A stretch of 64,000 nt of DNA from Antitrichia curtipendula (taxonomy: Eukaryota > Streptophyta > Bryopsida > Hypnales > Leucodontaceae): the NCBI GenBank assembly GCA_951230915.1, contig OX579637.1, positions 12,524,001 through 12,588,000 of the forward strand, read 5' to 3'. The notes beneath the pieces are model-generated. The model had not been told where the DNA came from and did not search any database. It worked only from the letters and a program-made list of their open reading frames with translations. Made by a program: the position numbers and the translations under genes. The first letter of the stretch is position 1. Each line of letters begins with the position of its first letter. This document shows, piece after piece, positions 40,934-54,395 of the stretch.

Positions 40934-43280
40934 CCATGAGAATATTTCATTTGTGCGTAATTATCATCCATCTCCACGTGAATCAAGAAAAATATGGAAT
41001 AAAATCGGGTTTGTAGTTTAATGGGTCTCTACGTCATATGTCATGGAATTTGATTTGGGAAGGCGCTTGAATAAATTTGTGGAAATTGCGAATATTCTTA
41101 AATTTTTCAATCCATGAGAATATGTCATTTGTGCGTAATTATCATCCATCTCCACGTGAATCAAGAAAAATATGGAATAAAATCGGGTCTGTACTTTAAT
41201 GGCTCCCTACATCAAATGTCATGTAATTTGATTTGAGAAGGCACTTGAACAAATTTGTGGAAGTTGCCAATACCCTCAATTATTTGAATCCATGAGAATA
41301 TTTCATTTGTGCGTAATTATCATCCATCTCCATGTGAATCAAGAAAAATATGGAATAAAATCGGGTTTTTAGTTTAATGGGTCTCTACGTCATATGTCAT
41401 GGAATTTGATTTGGGAAGGCGCTTGAATAGATTTGTGGAAGTTGCCAAATACCCTCAATTATTTGAATCCATGAGAATATTTCATTTGTGCGTAATTATC
41501 ATCCATCTCCACGTGAATCAAGAAAAATATGGAATAAAATCGGGCCTGTACTTTAATGGCTCCCTACATCAGATGTCATGGAATTTGATTTGGGAAGGCA
41601 CTTGAATAAATTTGTGGAAGTTGCCAATACCCTCAATTATTTGAAATCATGAGAATATTTCATTTGTGCGTAATTATCATCCATCTCCACGTGAATCAAG
41701 AAAAATATGGAATAAAATCGGGCCTGTACTTTAATGGCTCCCTACATCAGATGTCATGGAATTTGATTTGGGAAGGCACTTGAACAAATTTGTGGAAGTT
41801 GCCAATACCCTCAATTCTTTGAATCCATGAGAATATTTCATTTGTGCGTAATTATCATCCATCTCCACGTGAATCAAGAAAAATATGGAATAAAATCGGG
41901 TTTGTAGTTTAATGGGTCTCTACGTCATATGTCATGGAATTTGATTTGGGAAGGCGCTTGAATAAATTTGTGGAAATTGCGAATATTCTTAAATTTTTGA
42001 ATCCATGAGAATATGTCATTTGTGCGTAATTATCATCCATCTCCACGTGAACAAGAAAAATATGGAATAAAATCGGGTCTGTACTTTAATGGCTCCCTAC
42101 ATCAAATGTCATGTAATTTGATTTGGGAAGGCACTTGAATAAATTTGTGGAAGTTGCCAATACCCTCAATTATTTGAATCCATGAGAATATTTCATTTGT
42201 GCGTAATTATCATCCATCTCCACGTGAATCAAGAAAAATATGGAATAAAATCGGGCCTGTACTTTAATGGCTCCCTACATCAGACGTCATGGAATTTGAT
42301 TTGGGAAGGCACTTGAACAAATTTGTGGAAGTTGCCAATACCCTCAATTCTTTGAATCCATGAGAATATTTCATTTTTGCGTAATTTTCATTCATCTCCA
42401 CGTGAATCAAGAAAAATATGGAATAAAATCGGGTCTGTTTTTTAATGTCTCCCTACATCAAATGTCATGAAATTTGATTTGGGAAGGCACTTGAATATAT
42501 ATTTGTGGAAGTTGCCAAAACCCTCAATTATTTGAATCCATGAGAATATTTCATTTGTGCGTAATTATCATCCATCTCCACGTGAATCTAGAAAAATATG
42601 GAATAACATCGGGTTTGTAGTTTAATGGCACCCTACATCAGATGTTATGGAATTTGATTTGAGAAGGCACTTGGACAAATTTGTGGAAGTTACTAGTACC
42701 TTCAAATATTTGAATCCATGAGAATATTTCAGTTGTGCGTAATTATCATCCATCTCCACGTGAATCAAGAAAAATGTGGAATAAAATCGGGTCTGTAATT
42801 TAATGGCTCCTTACATCAGATGTCATGGAATTTGATTTGGGAAGGCACTTGAACAAATTTGTGGAAGTTGCGAATACCCTCAATTATTTGAATCCATGAG
42901 AATATTTCATTTGTGCGTAATTTTGATCCATCTCCATGTGAATCAAGAAAAATGTGGAATAAAATCGGGCCTGTACTTTATGGCTCTCTACATCAAATGT
43001 CATGTAATTTGATTTGGGAAGGCACTTAAATAAATTTGTGGAAGTTGCCAATACCTTTACTTATTTGAATCCATGAGAATATTTCATTTGTGCATAATTT
43101 TCATCCATCTCCACGTGAATCAAGAAAAATATGGAATAAAATCGGGTTTGTAGTTTAATGGGTCTCTACGTCATATGTCATGGAATTTGATTTGGGAAGG
43201 CGCTTGAATAAATTTGTGGAAGTTGCCAATACCCTCAATTATTTGAATCCATGAGAATATTTCATTTGTGCGTAATTTTC
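40934..43280. repeat. 23-monomer HOR, copy 4, truncated on the right
   Basis: Matches copy 3 at +3,029 bp (GTGAACAAG region at 42,050; GCGTAATTTTCATTC at 42,379) and copies 1 and 2 through CTTTACTTATTTG at about 43,053. Near 43,280 it leaves the HOR: copies 1 and 2 read GCGTAATTATCATCC with CAAGATAAATGTGG, while this copy reads GCGTAATTTTCATCC with CAAGAAAAATGTGG and continues as block C does at about 29,380. About 13 of 23 monomers are present. Confidence 0.82.
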
Positions 43281-45484
43281 ATCCATCTCCATGTGAATCA
43301 AGAAAAATGTGGAATAAAATCGGGCCTGTACTTTATGGCTCCCTACATCAAATGTCATGTAATTTGATTTGGGAAGGCACTTGAATAAATTTGTGGAAGT
43401 TGCCAATACCCTCAATTATTTGAATCCATGAGAATATTTCAGTTGTGCGTAATTATCATCCATCTCCACGTGAATCAAGAAAAATATGGAATAAAATCGG
43501 GCCTGTACTTTAATGGCTCCCTACATCAGATGTCATGTAAATTGATTTGGGAAGGCACTTGAATAAATTTGTGGAAGTTGCCAATACCCTCAATTATTTG
43601 AAATCATGAGAATATTTCATTTGTGCGTAATTATCATCCATCTCCACGTGAATCAAGAAAAATATGGAATAAAATCGGGCCTGTACTTTAATGGCTCCCT
43701 ACATCAGATGTCATGGAATTTGATTTGGGAAGAAACTTGAACAAATTTGTGGAAGTTGCCAATACCCTCAATTCTTTGAATCCATGAGAATATTTCATTT
43801 GTGCGTAATTTTCATCCATCTCCACGTGAATCAAGAAAAATATGGAATAAAATCGGGTTTGTAGTTTAATGGGTCTCTACGTCATATGTCATGGAATTTG
43901 ATTTGGGAACGCACTTGAATAAATTTGTGGAAGTTGCCAATACCCTCAATTATATGAATCCATGAGAATATTTCATTTGTGCGTAATTATCATCCATCTC
44001 CACGTGAATCTAGAAAAATATGGAATAACATCGGGTTTGTAGTTTAATGACACCGTACATCAGATGTTATGGAATTTGATTTGGGAAGGCGCTTGAACAA
44101 ATTTGTGGAAGTTGCCAATACCCTCAATTATTTGAATCCATGAGAATATTTCAGTTGTGCGTAATTATCATCCATCTCCACGTGAATCAAGAAAAATATG
44201 GAATATAATCGGGCCTGTACTTTAATGGCTCCGTACATCAAATGTCATGGAATTTGATTTGGTAGGGCACTTGAACAAATTTGTGGAAGTTGCCAATACC
44301 CTCAATTATTTGAATCCATGAGAATATTTCAGTTGTGCGTAATTATCATCCATCTCCACGTGAATCAAGAAAAATATGGAATAAAATCGGGTCTGTACTT
44401 TAATGGCTCCCTACATCAAATGTCATGTAATTTGATTTGGGAAGGCACTTGAATAAATTTGTGGAAGTTGCCAATACCTTTACTTATTTGAATCCATGAG
44501 AATATTTCATTTGTGCATAATTTTCATCCATCTCCACGTGAATCAAGAAAAATATGGAATAAAATCGGGTTTGTAGTTTAATGGGTCTCTACGTCATATG
44601 TCATGGAATTTGATTTGGGAAGGCGCTTGAATAAATTTGTGGAAGTTGCCAATACCCTCAATTATTTGAATCCATGAGAATATTTCATTTGTGCGTAATT
44701 TTCATCCATCTCCATGTGAATCAAGAAAAATGTGGAATAAAATCGGGCCTGTACTTTATGGCTCCCTACATCAAATGTCATGTAATTTGATTTGGGAAGG
44801 CACTTGAATAAATTTGTGGAAGTTGCCAATACCCTCAATTATTTGAATCCATGAGAATATTTCAGTTGTGCGTAATTATCATCCATCTCCACGTGAATCA
44901 AGAAAAATATGGAATAAAATCGGGCCTGTACTTTAATGGCTCCCTACATCAGATGTCATGTAAATTGATTTGGGAAGGCACTTGAATAAATTTGTGGAAG
45001 TTGCCAATACCCTCAATTATTTGAAATCATGAGAATATTTCATTTGTGCGTAATTATCATCCATCTCCACGTGAATCAAGAAAAATATGGAATAAAATCG
45101 GGCCTGTACTTTAATGGCTCCCTACATCAGATGTCATGGAATTTGATTTGGGAAGAAACTTGAACAAATTTGTGGAAGTTGCCAATACCCTCAATTCTTT
45201 GAATCCATGAGAATATTTCATTTGTGCGTAATTATCATCCATCTCCACGTGAATCAAGAAAAATATGGAATAAAATCGGGTTTGTAGTTTAATGGGTCTC
45301 TACGTCATATGTCATGGAATTTGATTTGGGAAGGCGCTTGAATAAATTTGTGGAAATTGCGAATATTCTTAAATTTTTCAATCCATGAGAATATGTCATT
45401 TGTGCGTAATTATCATCCATCTCCACGTGAATCAAGAAAAATATGGAATGAAACCGAGTTTGTAGTTTAATGGGTCTCTACGTC
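43281..45484. repeat. Rearranged junction zone with an internal 1,423-bp-offset duplication
   Basis: Composite of block C and HOR pieces. Material like 29,380-29,710 comes first, then a start of block C at about 43,860-44,460 (GACACCGTACATCAG at 44,049, GGTAGGGCAC), which breaks off into CTTTACTTATTTG at 44,476. From there to about 45,200 the sequence repeats 43,050-43,780 at +1,423 bp, eight monomers. The very rare GGGAAGAAACTTGAAC is at 43,731 and 45,154 in step with this and nowhere else that I saw. A unit with GAAACCGAGTTTG lies near 45,450. Confidence 0.78.
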
Positions 45485-48169
45485 ATATGTCATGGAATTT
45501 GATTTGGGAAGGCGCTTGAACAAATTTGTGGAAGTTGCCAATACCCTCAATTATTTGAATCCATAAGAATATTTCATTTGTGCGTAATTTTCATCCATCT
45601 CCACGTGAATCAAGAAAAATATGGAATGAAACCGGGTTTGTAGTTTAATGGGTCTCTACGTCATATGTCATGGAATTTGATTTGGGAAGGCGCTTGAACA
45701 AATTTGTGGAAGTTGCCAATACCCTCAATTATTTGAATCCATGAGAATATTTCATTTGTGCGTAATTTTCATCCATCTCCACGTGAATCAAGAAAAATAT
45801 GGAATAAAATCGGGTTTGTAGTTTAATGGGTCTCTACGTCATATGTCATGGAATTTGATTTGGGAACGCACTTGAATAAATTTGTGGAAGTTGCCAATAG
45901 CCTCAATTATATGAATCCATGAGAATATTTCATTTGTGCGTAATTATCATCCATCTCCACGTGAATCTAGAAAAATATGGAATAACATCGGGTTTGTAGT
46001 TTAATGACACCGTACATCAGATGTTATGGAATTTGATTTGGGAAGGCGCTTGAACAAATTTGTGGAAGTTGCCAATACCCTCAATTATTTGAATCCATGA
46101 GAATATTTCAGTTGTGCGTAATTATCATCCATCTCCACGTGAATCAAGAAAAATATGGAATATAATCGGGCCTGTACTTTAATGGCTCCGTACATCAAAT
46201 GTCATGGAATTTGATTTGGTAGGGCACTTGAACAAATTTGTGGAAGTTGCCAATACCCTCAATTATTTGAATCCATGAGAATATTTCAGTTGTGCGTAAT
46301 TATCATCCATCTCCACGTGAATCAAGAAAAATATGGAATAAAATCGGGTCTGTACTTTAATGGCTCCCTACATCAAATGTCATGTAATTTGATTTGGGAA
46401 GGCACTTGAATAAATTTGTGGAAGTTGCCAATACCCTCAATTATTTGAAATCATGAGAATATTTCATTTGTGCGTAATTATCATCCATCTGCACGTGAAT
46501 CAAGAAAAATATGAAATAAAATCGGGCCTGTACTTTAATGGCTCCCTACATCAGATGTCATGTAATTTGAATTGGGAAGGCACTTGAATAAATTTGTGGA
46601 AGTTGCCAATACCCTCAATTATTTGAATCCATGAGAATATTTCAGTTGTGCGTAATTTTCATCCATCTCCACGTGAATCAAGAAAAATATGAAATAAAAT
46701 CGGGCCTGTACTTTAATGGCTCTCTACATCAGATGTCATGGAATTTGATTTGGGAAGGCACTTGAATAAATTTGTGGAAGTTGCCAATACCCTCAATTAT
46801 TTGAATCCATGAGAATATTTCATTTGTGCGTAATTATCATCCATCTCCACGTGAATCAAGAATAATATGGAATAAAATCGGGTTTATAGTTTAATGGGTC
46901 TCTACGTCATATGTCATGGAATTTGATCTGGGAAGGCGCTTCAATAAATTTGTGGAAGTTGCCAATACCCTCAATTATTTGAATCCATGAGAATATTTCA
47001 TTTGTGCGTAATTTTCATCCATCTCCATGTGAATCAAGAAAAATGTGGAATAAAATCGGGCCTGTACTTTATGGCTCTCTACATCAAATGTCATGTAATT
47101 TGATTTGGGAAGGCACTTAAATAAATTTGTGAAAGTTGCCAATACCTTTACTTATTTGAATCCATGAGAATATTTCATTTGTGCATAATTTTCATCTATC
47201 TCCACGTGAATCAAGAAAAATATGGAATAAAATCGGGTTTGTAGTTTAATGGGTCTCTACGTCATATGTCATGGAATTTGATTTGGGAAGGCGCTTGAAT
47301 AAATTTGTGGAAGTTGCCAATACCCTCAATTATTTGAATCCATGAGAATATTTCATTTGTGCGTAATTTTCATCCATCTCCATGTGAATCAAGAAAAATG
47401 TGGAATAAAATCGGGCCTGTACTTTATGGCTCCCTACATCAAATGTCATGTAATTTGATTTGGGAAGGCACTTGAATAAATTTGTGGAAGTTGCCAATAC
47501 CCTCAATTATTTGAATCCATGAGAATATTTCAGTTGTGCGTAATTATCATCCATCTTCACGTGAATCAAGAAAAATATGGAATAAAATCGGGCCTGTACT
47601 TTAATGGCTCCCTACATCAGATGTCATGTAAATTGATTTGGGAAGGCACTTGAATAAATTTGTGGAAGTTGCCAATACCCTCAATTATTTGAAATCATGA
47701 GAATATTTCATTTGTGCGTAATTATCATCCATCTCCACGTGAATCAAGAAAAATATGGAATAAAATCGGGCCTGTACGTTATTGGCTCCCTACATCAGAT
47801 GTCATGGAATTTGATTTGGGAAGGCACTTGAATAAATTTGTGGAAGTTGCCAATACCCTCAATTATTTGAATCCATGAGAATATTTCATTTGTGCGTAAT
47901 TATCATCCATCTCCACGTGAATCAAGAAAAATATGGAATAAAATCGGGTTTGTAGTTTAATGGCTCCCTACATCAGATGTCATGTAATTTGATTTGGGAA
48001 GGCACTTGAATAAATTTGTGGAAGTTGCCAATACCCTCAATTATTTGAATCCATGAGAATATTTCATTTGTGCATAATTTTCATCCATCTCCACGTCAAT
48101 CAAGAAAAATATGAAATAAAATCGGGCCTGTACTTTAATGGCTCCCTACATCAGATGTCATGCAAATTG
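45485..48169. repeat. Block C, copy 2 (offset 21,005 bp from copy 1a)
   Basis: GACACCGTACATCAG at 46,006 corresponds to 25,001. The rare CCATAAGAATATTTC (about 45,562), GGAATATAATCGGG, GGTAGGGCAC, AATTTGAATTGGG, GCGCTTCAATAAATTTG and CTTTACTTATTTG all recur in the same order and at the same 21,005-bp offset, which is 118 monomers. The match jumps by one monomer at about 47,690 and again before the HOR resumes. Private changes here include GTACGTTATTGGC (about 47,775) and CACGTCAATC (about 48,094). Confidence 0.82.
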
Positions 48170-51100
48170 ATTTGGGAAGGCACTTGAATAAATTTGTGGA
48201 AGTTGCCAATACCCTCAATTATTTGAAATCATGAGAATATTTCATTTGTGCGTAATTATCATCCATCTCCACGTGAATCAAGAAAAATATGGAATAAAAT
48301 CGGGCCTGTACTTTAATGGCTCCCTACATCAGATGTCATGGAATTTGATTTGGGAAGGCACTTGAACAAATTTGTGGAAGTTGCCAATACCCTCAATTAT
48401 TTGAATCCATGAGAATATTTCATTTGTGCGTAATTTTCATCCATCTCCACGTGAATCAAGAAAAATATGGAATAAAATCGGGTTTGTAGTTTAATGGGTC
48501 TCTACGTCATATGTCATGGAATTTGATTTGGGAAGGCGCTTGAATAAATTTGTGGAAATTGCGAATATTCTTAAATTTTTGAATCCATGAGAATATGTCA
48601 TTTGTGCGTAATTATCATCCATCTCCACGTGAACAAGAAAAATATGGAATAAAATCGGGTCTGTACTTTAATGGCTCCCTACATCAAATGTCATGTAATT
48701 TGATTTGGGAAGGCACTTGAATAAATTTGTGGAAGTTGCCAATACCCTCAATTATTTGAATCCATGAGAATATTTCATTTGTGCGTAATTATCATCCATC
48801 TCCACGTGAATCAAGAAAAATATGGAATAAAATCGGGCCTGTACTTTAATGGCTCCCTACATCAGACGTCATGGAATTTGATTTGGGAAGGCACTTGAAC
48901 AAATTTGTGGAAGTTGCCAATACCCTCAATTCTTTGAATCCATGAGAATATTTCATTTTTGCGTAATTTTCATTCATCTCCACGTGAATCAAGAAAAATA
49001 TGGAATAAAATCGGGTCTGTTTTTTAATGTCTCCCTACATCAAATGTCATGAAATTTGATTTGGGAAGGCACTTGAATATATATTTGTGGAAGTTGCCAA
49101 AACCCTCAATTATTTGAATCCATGAGAATATTTCATTTGTGCGTAATTATCATCCATCTCCACGTGAATCTAGAAAAATATGGAATAACATCGGGTTTGT
49201 AGTTTAATGGCACCCTACATCAGATGTTATGGAATTTGATTTGAGAAGGCACTTGGACAAATTTGTGGAAGTTACTAGTACCTTCAAATATTTGAATCCA
49301 TGAGAATATTTCAGTTGTGCGTAATTATCATCCATCTCCACGTGAATCAAGAAAAATGTGGAATAAAATCGGGTCTGTAATTTAATGGCTCCTTACATCA
49401 GATGTCATGGAATTTGATTTGGGAAGGCACTTGAACAAATTTGTGGAAGTTGCCAATACCCTCAATTATTTGAATCCATGAGAATATTTCATTTGTGCGT
49501 AATTTTGATCCATCTCCATGTGAATCAAGAAAAATGTGGAATAAAATCGGGCCTGTACTTTATGGCTCTCTACATCAAATGTCATGTAATTTGATTTGGG
49601 AAGGCACTTAAATAAATTTGTGGAAGTTGCCAATACCTTTACTTATTTGAATCCATGAGAATATTTCATTTGTGCGTAATTTTCATCCATCTCCACGTGA
49701 ATCAAGAAAAATATGGAATAAAATCGGGTTTGTAGTTTAATGGGTCTCTACGTCATATGTCATGGAATTTGATTTGGGAAGGCGCTTGAATAAATTTGTG
49801 GAAGTTGCCAATACCCTCAATTATTTGAATCCATGAGAATATTTCATTTGTGCGTAATTTTCATCCATCTCCATGTGAATCAAGAAAAATGTGGAATAAA
49901 ATCGGGCCTGTACTTTATGGCTCCCTACATCAAATGTCATGTAATTTGATTTGGGAAGGCACTTGAATAAATTTGTGGAAGTTGCCAATACCCTCAATTA
50001 TTTGAATCCATGAGAATATTTCAGTTGTGCGTAATTATCATCCATCTCCACGTGAATCAAGAAAAATATGGAATAAAATCGGGCCTGTACTTTAATGGCT
50101 CCCTACATCAGATGTCATGTAAATTGATTTGGGAAGGCACTTGAATAAATTTGTGGAAGTTGCCAATACCCTCAATTATTTGAAATCATGAGAATATTTC
50201 ATTTGTGCGTAATTATCATCCATCTCCACGTGAATCAAGAAAAATATGGAATAAAATCGGGCCTGTACTTTAATGGCTCCCTACATCAGATGTCATGGAA
50301 TTTGATTTGGGAAGGCACTTGAACAAATTTGTGGAAGTTGCCAATACCCTCAATTCTTTGAATCCATGAGAATATTTCATTTGTGCGTAATTATCATCCA
50401 TCTCCACGTGAATCAAGAAAAATATGGAATAAAATCGGGTTTGTAGTTTAATGGGTCTCTACGTCATATGTCATGGAATTTGATTTGGGAAGGCGCTTGA
50501 ATAAATTTGTGGAAATTGCGAATATTCTTAAATTTTTCAATCCATGAGAATATGTCATTTGTGCGTAATTATCATCCATCTCCACGTGAATCAAGAAAAA
50601 TATGGAATAAAATCGGGTCTGTACTTCAATGGCTCCCTACATCAAATGTCATGTAATTTGATTTGAGAAGGCACTTGAACAAATTTGTGGAAGTTGCCAA
50701 TACCCTCAATTATTTGAATCCATGAGAATATTTCATTTGTGCGTAATTATCATCCATCTCCATGTGAATCAAGAAAAATATGGAATAAAATCGGGTTTTT
50801 AGTTTAATGGGTCTCTACGTCATATGTCATGGAATTTGATTTGGGAAGGCGCTTGAATAGATTTGTGGAAGTTGCCAAATACCCTCAATTATTTGAATCC
50901 ATGAGAATATTTCATTTGTGCGTAATTATCATCCATCTCCATGTGAATCAAGAAAAATATGGAATAAAATCGGGTTTTTAGTTTAATGGGTCTCTACGTC
51001 ATATGTCATGGAATTTGATTTGGGAAGGCGCTTGAATAGATTTGTGGAAGTTGCCAATACCCTCAATTATTTGAATCCATGAGAATATTTCATTTGTGCG

Positions 51101-52440
51101 TAATTATCATCCATCTCCACGTGAATCTAGAAAAATATGGAATAACATCGGGTTTGTAGTTTAATGACACCCTACATCAGATGTTATGGAATTTGATTTG
51201 AGAAGGCACTTGGACAAATTTGTAGAAGTTACTAGTAACTTCAAATATTTGAATCCATGAGAATATTTCAGTTGTGCGTAATTATCATCCATCTCCACGT
51301 GAATCAAGAAAAATATGGAATAAAATCGGGCCTGTACTTTAATGGCTCCCTACATCAGATGTCATGGAATTTGATTTGGGAAGGCACTTGAACAAATTTG
51401 TGGAAGTTGCCAATACCCTCAATTATTTGAATCCATGAGAATATTTCATTTGTGCGTAATTATCATCCATCTCCACGTGAATCAAGAAAAATATGGAATA
51501 AAATCGGGTTTGTAGTTTAATGGCTCCGTACATCAGATGTCATGGAATTTGATGTGGGAAGGCACTTGAATAAATTTGTGGAAGTTGCCAATACCCTCAA
51601 TTATTTGAATCCATGAGAATATTTCATTTGTGCGTAATTATCATCCATCTCCACGTGAATCAAGAAAAATATGGAATAAAATCGGGTTTGTAGTTTAATG
51701 GGTCTCTACGTCATATGTCATGGAATTTGATTTGGGAAGGCGCTTGAATAAATTTGTGGAAATTGCGAATATTCTTAAATTTTTCAATCCATGAGAATAT
51801 GTCATTTGTGCGTAATTATCATCCATCTCCACGTGAATCAAGAAAAATATGGAATAAAATCGGGTCTGTACTTTAATGGCTCCCTACATCAAATGTCATG
51901 TAATTTGATTTGAGAAGGCACTTGAACAAATTTGTGGAAGTTGCCAATACCCTCAATTATTTGAATCCATAAGAATATTTCATTTGTGCGTAATTATCAT
52001 CCATCTCCATGTGAATCAAGAAAAATATGGAATAAAATCGGGTTTTTAGTTTAATGGGTCTCTACGTCATATGTCATGGAATTTGATTTGGGAAGGCGCT
52101 TGAATAGATTTGTGGAAGTTGCCAAATACCCTCAATTATTTGAATCCATGAGAATATTTCATTTGTGCGTAATTATCATCCATCTCCACGTGAATCAAGA
52201 AAAATATGGAATAAAATCGGGCCTGTACTTTAATGGCTCCCTACATCAGATGTCATGGAATTTGATTTGGGAAGGCACTTGAACAAATTTGTGGAAGTTG
52301 CCAATACCCTCAATTCTTTGAATCCATGAGAATATTTCATTTTTGCGTAATTTTCATTCATCTCCACGTGAATCAAGAAAAATATGGAATAAAATCGGGT
52401 CTGTTTTTTAATGTCTCCCTACATCAAATGTCATGAAATT
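48170..52440. repeat. 23-monomer HOR, copy 5 plus a short part of the next copy
   Basis: Matches 34,464-38,577 at a constant offset of 13,706 bp, 77 monomers: GTGAACAAG region at 48,632, GCGTAATTTTCATTC at 48,961, GCGAATATTC at 50,518 and 51,765, palindrome at 51,225. At about 52,284 four monomers (711 bp) are lost relative to copy 3, bringing a second GCGTAATTTTCATTC at 52,345. The HOR ends near 52,440, where the copies elsewhere carry GAATATATATTTG but this one reads GAACAAATTTG and enters the 11-monomer array. CCATAAGAAT near 51,967 is a private change. Confidence 0.85.
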
Positions 52441-54395
52441 TGATTTGGGAAGGCACTTGAACAAATTTGTGGAAGTTGCCAATACCCTCAATTATTTGAA
52501 TCCATGAGAATATTTCATTTGTGCGTAATTTTCATCCATCTCCACGTGAATCAAGAAAAATATGGAATAAAATCGGGTTTGTAGTTTAATGGCACCTACA
52601 TCAAATGTCATGGAATTTGATTTGAGAAGGCACTTGAATAAATTTGTGGAAGTTGCCAATACCCTCAATTCTTTGAAATCATGAGAATATTTCATTTGTG
52701 CGTAATTTTCATCCATCTCCACGTGAATCAAGAAAAATATGGAATAAAATCGGGCCTGTACTTTAATGGCTCCCTACATCAGATGTCATGGAGTTTGATT
52801 TGGGAAGGCACTTGAACAAATTTGTGGAAGTTGCCAATACCCTCAATTCTTTGAATCCATGAGAATATTTCATTTGTGCGTAATTATCATCCATCTCCAC
52901 GTGAATCAAGAAAAATATGGAATAAAATCGGGTTTGTAGTTTAATGGCACCTACATCAAATGTCATGGAATTTGATTTGGGAAGGCACTTGAATAAATTT
53001 GTGGAAGTTGCCAATACCCTCAATTATTTGAATCCATGAGAATATTTCATTTGTGCGTAATTATCATCCATCTCCACGTGAATCTAGAAAAATATGGAAT
53101 AACATCGGGTTTGTAGTTTAATGACACCCTACATCAGATGTTATGGAATTTGATATGAGAAGGCACTTGGACAAATTTGTAGAAGTTACTAGTAACTTCA
53201 AATATTTGAATCCATGAGAATATTTCAGTTGTGCGTAATTATCATCCATCTCCACGTGAATCAAGAAAAATATGGAATAAAATCGGGCCTGTACTTTTAT
53301 GGCTCCATACATCAAATGTCATGGAATTTGATTTGGGAAGGCACTTGAACAAATTTGTGGAAGTTGCCAATACCCTCAATTCTTTGAATCCAAGAGAATA
53401 TTTCATTTGTGCGTAATTATCATCCATCTCCACGTGAATCAAGAAAAATATGGAATGAAATCGGGTTTGTAGTTTAATGGCACCCTACATCAGATGTCAT
53501 GGAATTTGATTTGGGAAGGCACTTGAATAAATTTGTGGAAGTTGCCAATACCCTCAATTCTTTGAATCCATGAGAATATTTCAGTTTTGCGTAATTTTCA
53601 TTCATCTCCACGTGAATCAAGAAAAATATGGAATAAAATCGGGTCTGTTTTTTAATGTCTCCCTACATCAAATGTCATGGAATTTGATTTGGGAAGGCAC
53701 TTGAATAAATTTGTGGAAGTTGCCAATACCCTCAATTATTTGAATCCATGAGAATATTTCATTTGTGCGTAATTATCATCCATCTCCACGTGAATCAAGA
53801 AAAATATGGAATAACATCGGGTTTGTAGTTTAATGACACCCTACATCAGATGTTTTGGAATTTGATTTGAGAAGGCACTTGGACAAATTTGTAGAAGTTA
53901 CTAGTAACTTCAAATATTTGAATCCATGAGAATATTTCAGTTGTGCGTAATTATCATCCATCTCCACGTGAATCAAGAAAAATATGGAATAAAATCGGGC
54001 CTGTACTTTTATGGCTCCGTACATCAAATGTCATGGAATTTGATTTGGGAAGGCACTTGAACAAATTTGTGGAAGTTGCCAATACCCTCAATTATTTGAA
54101 TCCATGAGAATATTTCAGTTTTGCGTAATTTTCATTCATCTCCACGTGATTGAAAAAAAATATGGAATAAAATCAGGTCTGTTTTTTAATGTTTCCCTAC
54201 ATCAAATGTCATGGAATTTGATTTGGGAAGGCACTTGAATAAATTTGTGGAAGTTGCCAATACCCTCAATTATTTGAATCCATGAGAATATTTCATTTGT
54301 GCGTAATTATCATCCATCTCCACGTGAATGAAGAAAATTATGGAATAAAATCGGGTTTGTAGTTTAATGGCACCTACATCAAATGTCATGGAATT
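52441..54395. repeat. 11-monomer HOR, copy 1 (1,955 bp)
   Basis: First copy of a second, unrelated ordering. Markers are two GGCACCTACATCAAATG units, TTTGAAATCATGAG or CTTTGAAATCATGAG, GACACCCTACATCAG with the palindrome at 53,182, ACTTTTATGGCTCC, TTCAGTTTTGCGTAATTTTC and GAATGAAGAAAATTATGG (54,326). Three of the eleven monomers are 177 bp, which accounts for 1,955 rather than 1,958. This copy differs from the others at several points, for example GATATGAGAAGGC with TAGAAAAATATGG and CCAAGAGAATATT near 53,390. Confidence 0.82.
53182..53210. repeat. Overlapping 18-bp and 14-bp palindromes, amplified to the right
   Basis: Bases 53,182-53,199 form the 18-bp palindrome and 53,197-53,210 form TTCAAATATTTGAA, also perfectly symmetric. 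The 18-bp palindrome starts at 15 places between 53 and 64 kb: 53,182, 53,894, 55,137, 55,849, 57,092, 57,626, 58,870, 59,048, 59,404, 59,759, 60,115, 60,826, 61,538, 62,603 and 63,846. At 60,115 the second palindrome is spoiled by TTTTAATCC. Known biology: short dyad symmetries capable of hairpins are reported to be enriched in centromeric satellites without CENP-B boxes. Any such role here is inference. Confidence 0.9.

Noticed and set aside
29715..43280. HOR copies as an assembly error
   Set aside because: Copies carry private single-base differences and one a defined deletion, so they are not simple duplicates of the same sequence. Read support still could not be checked.
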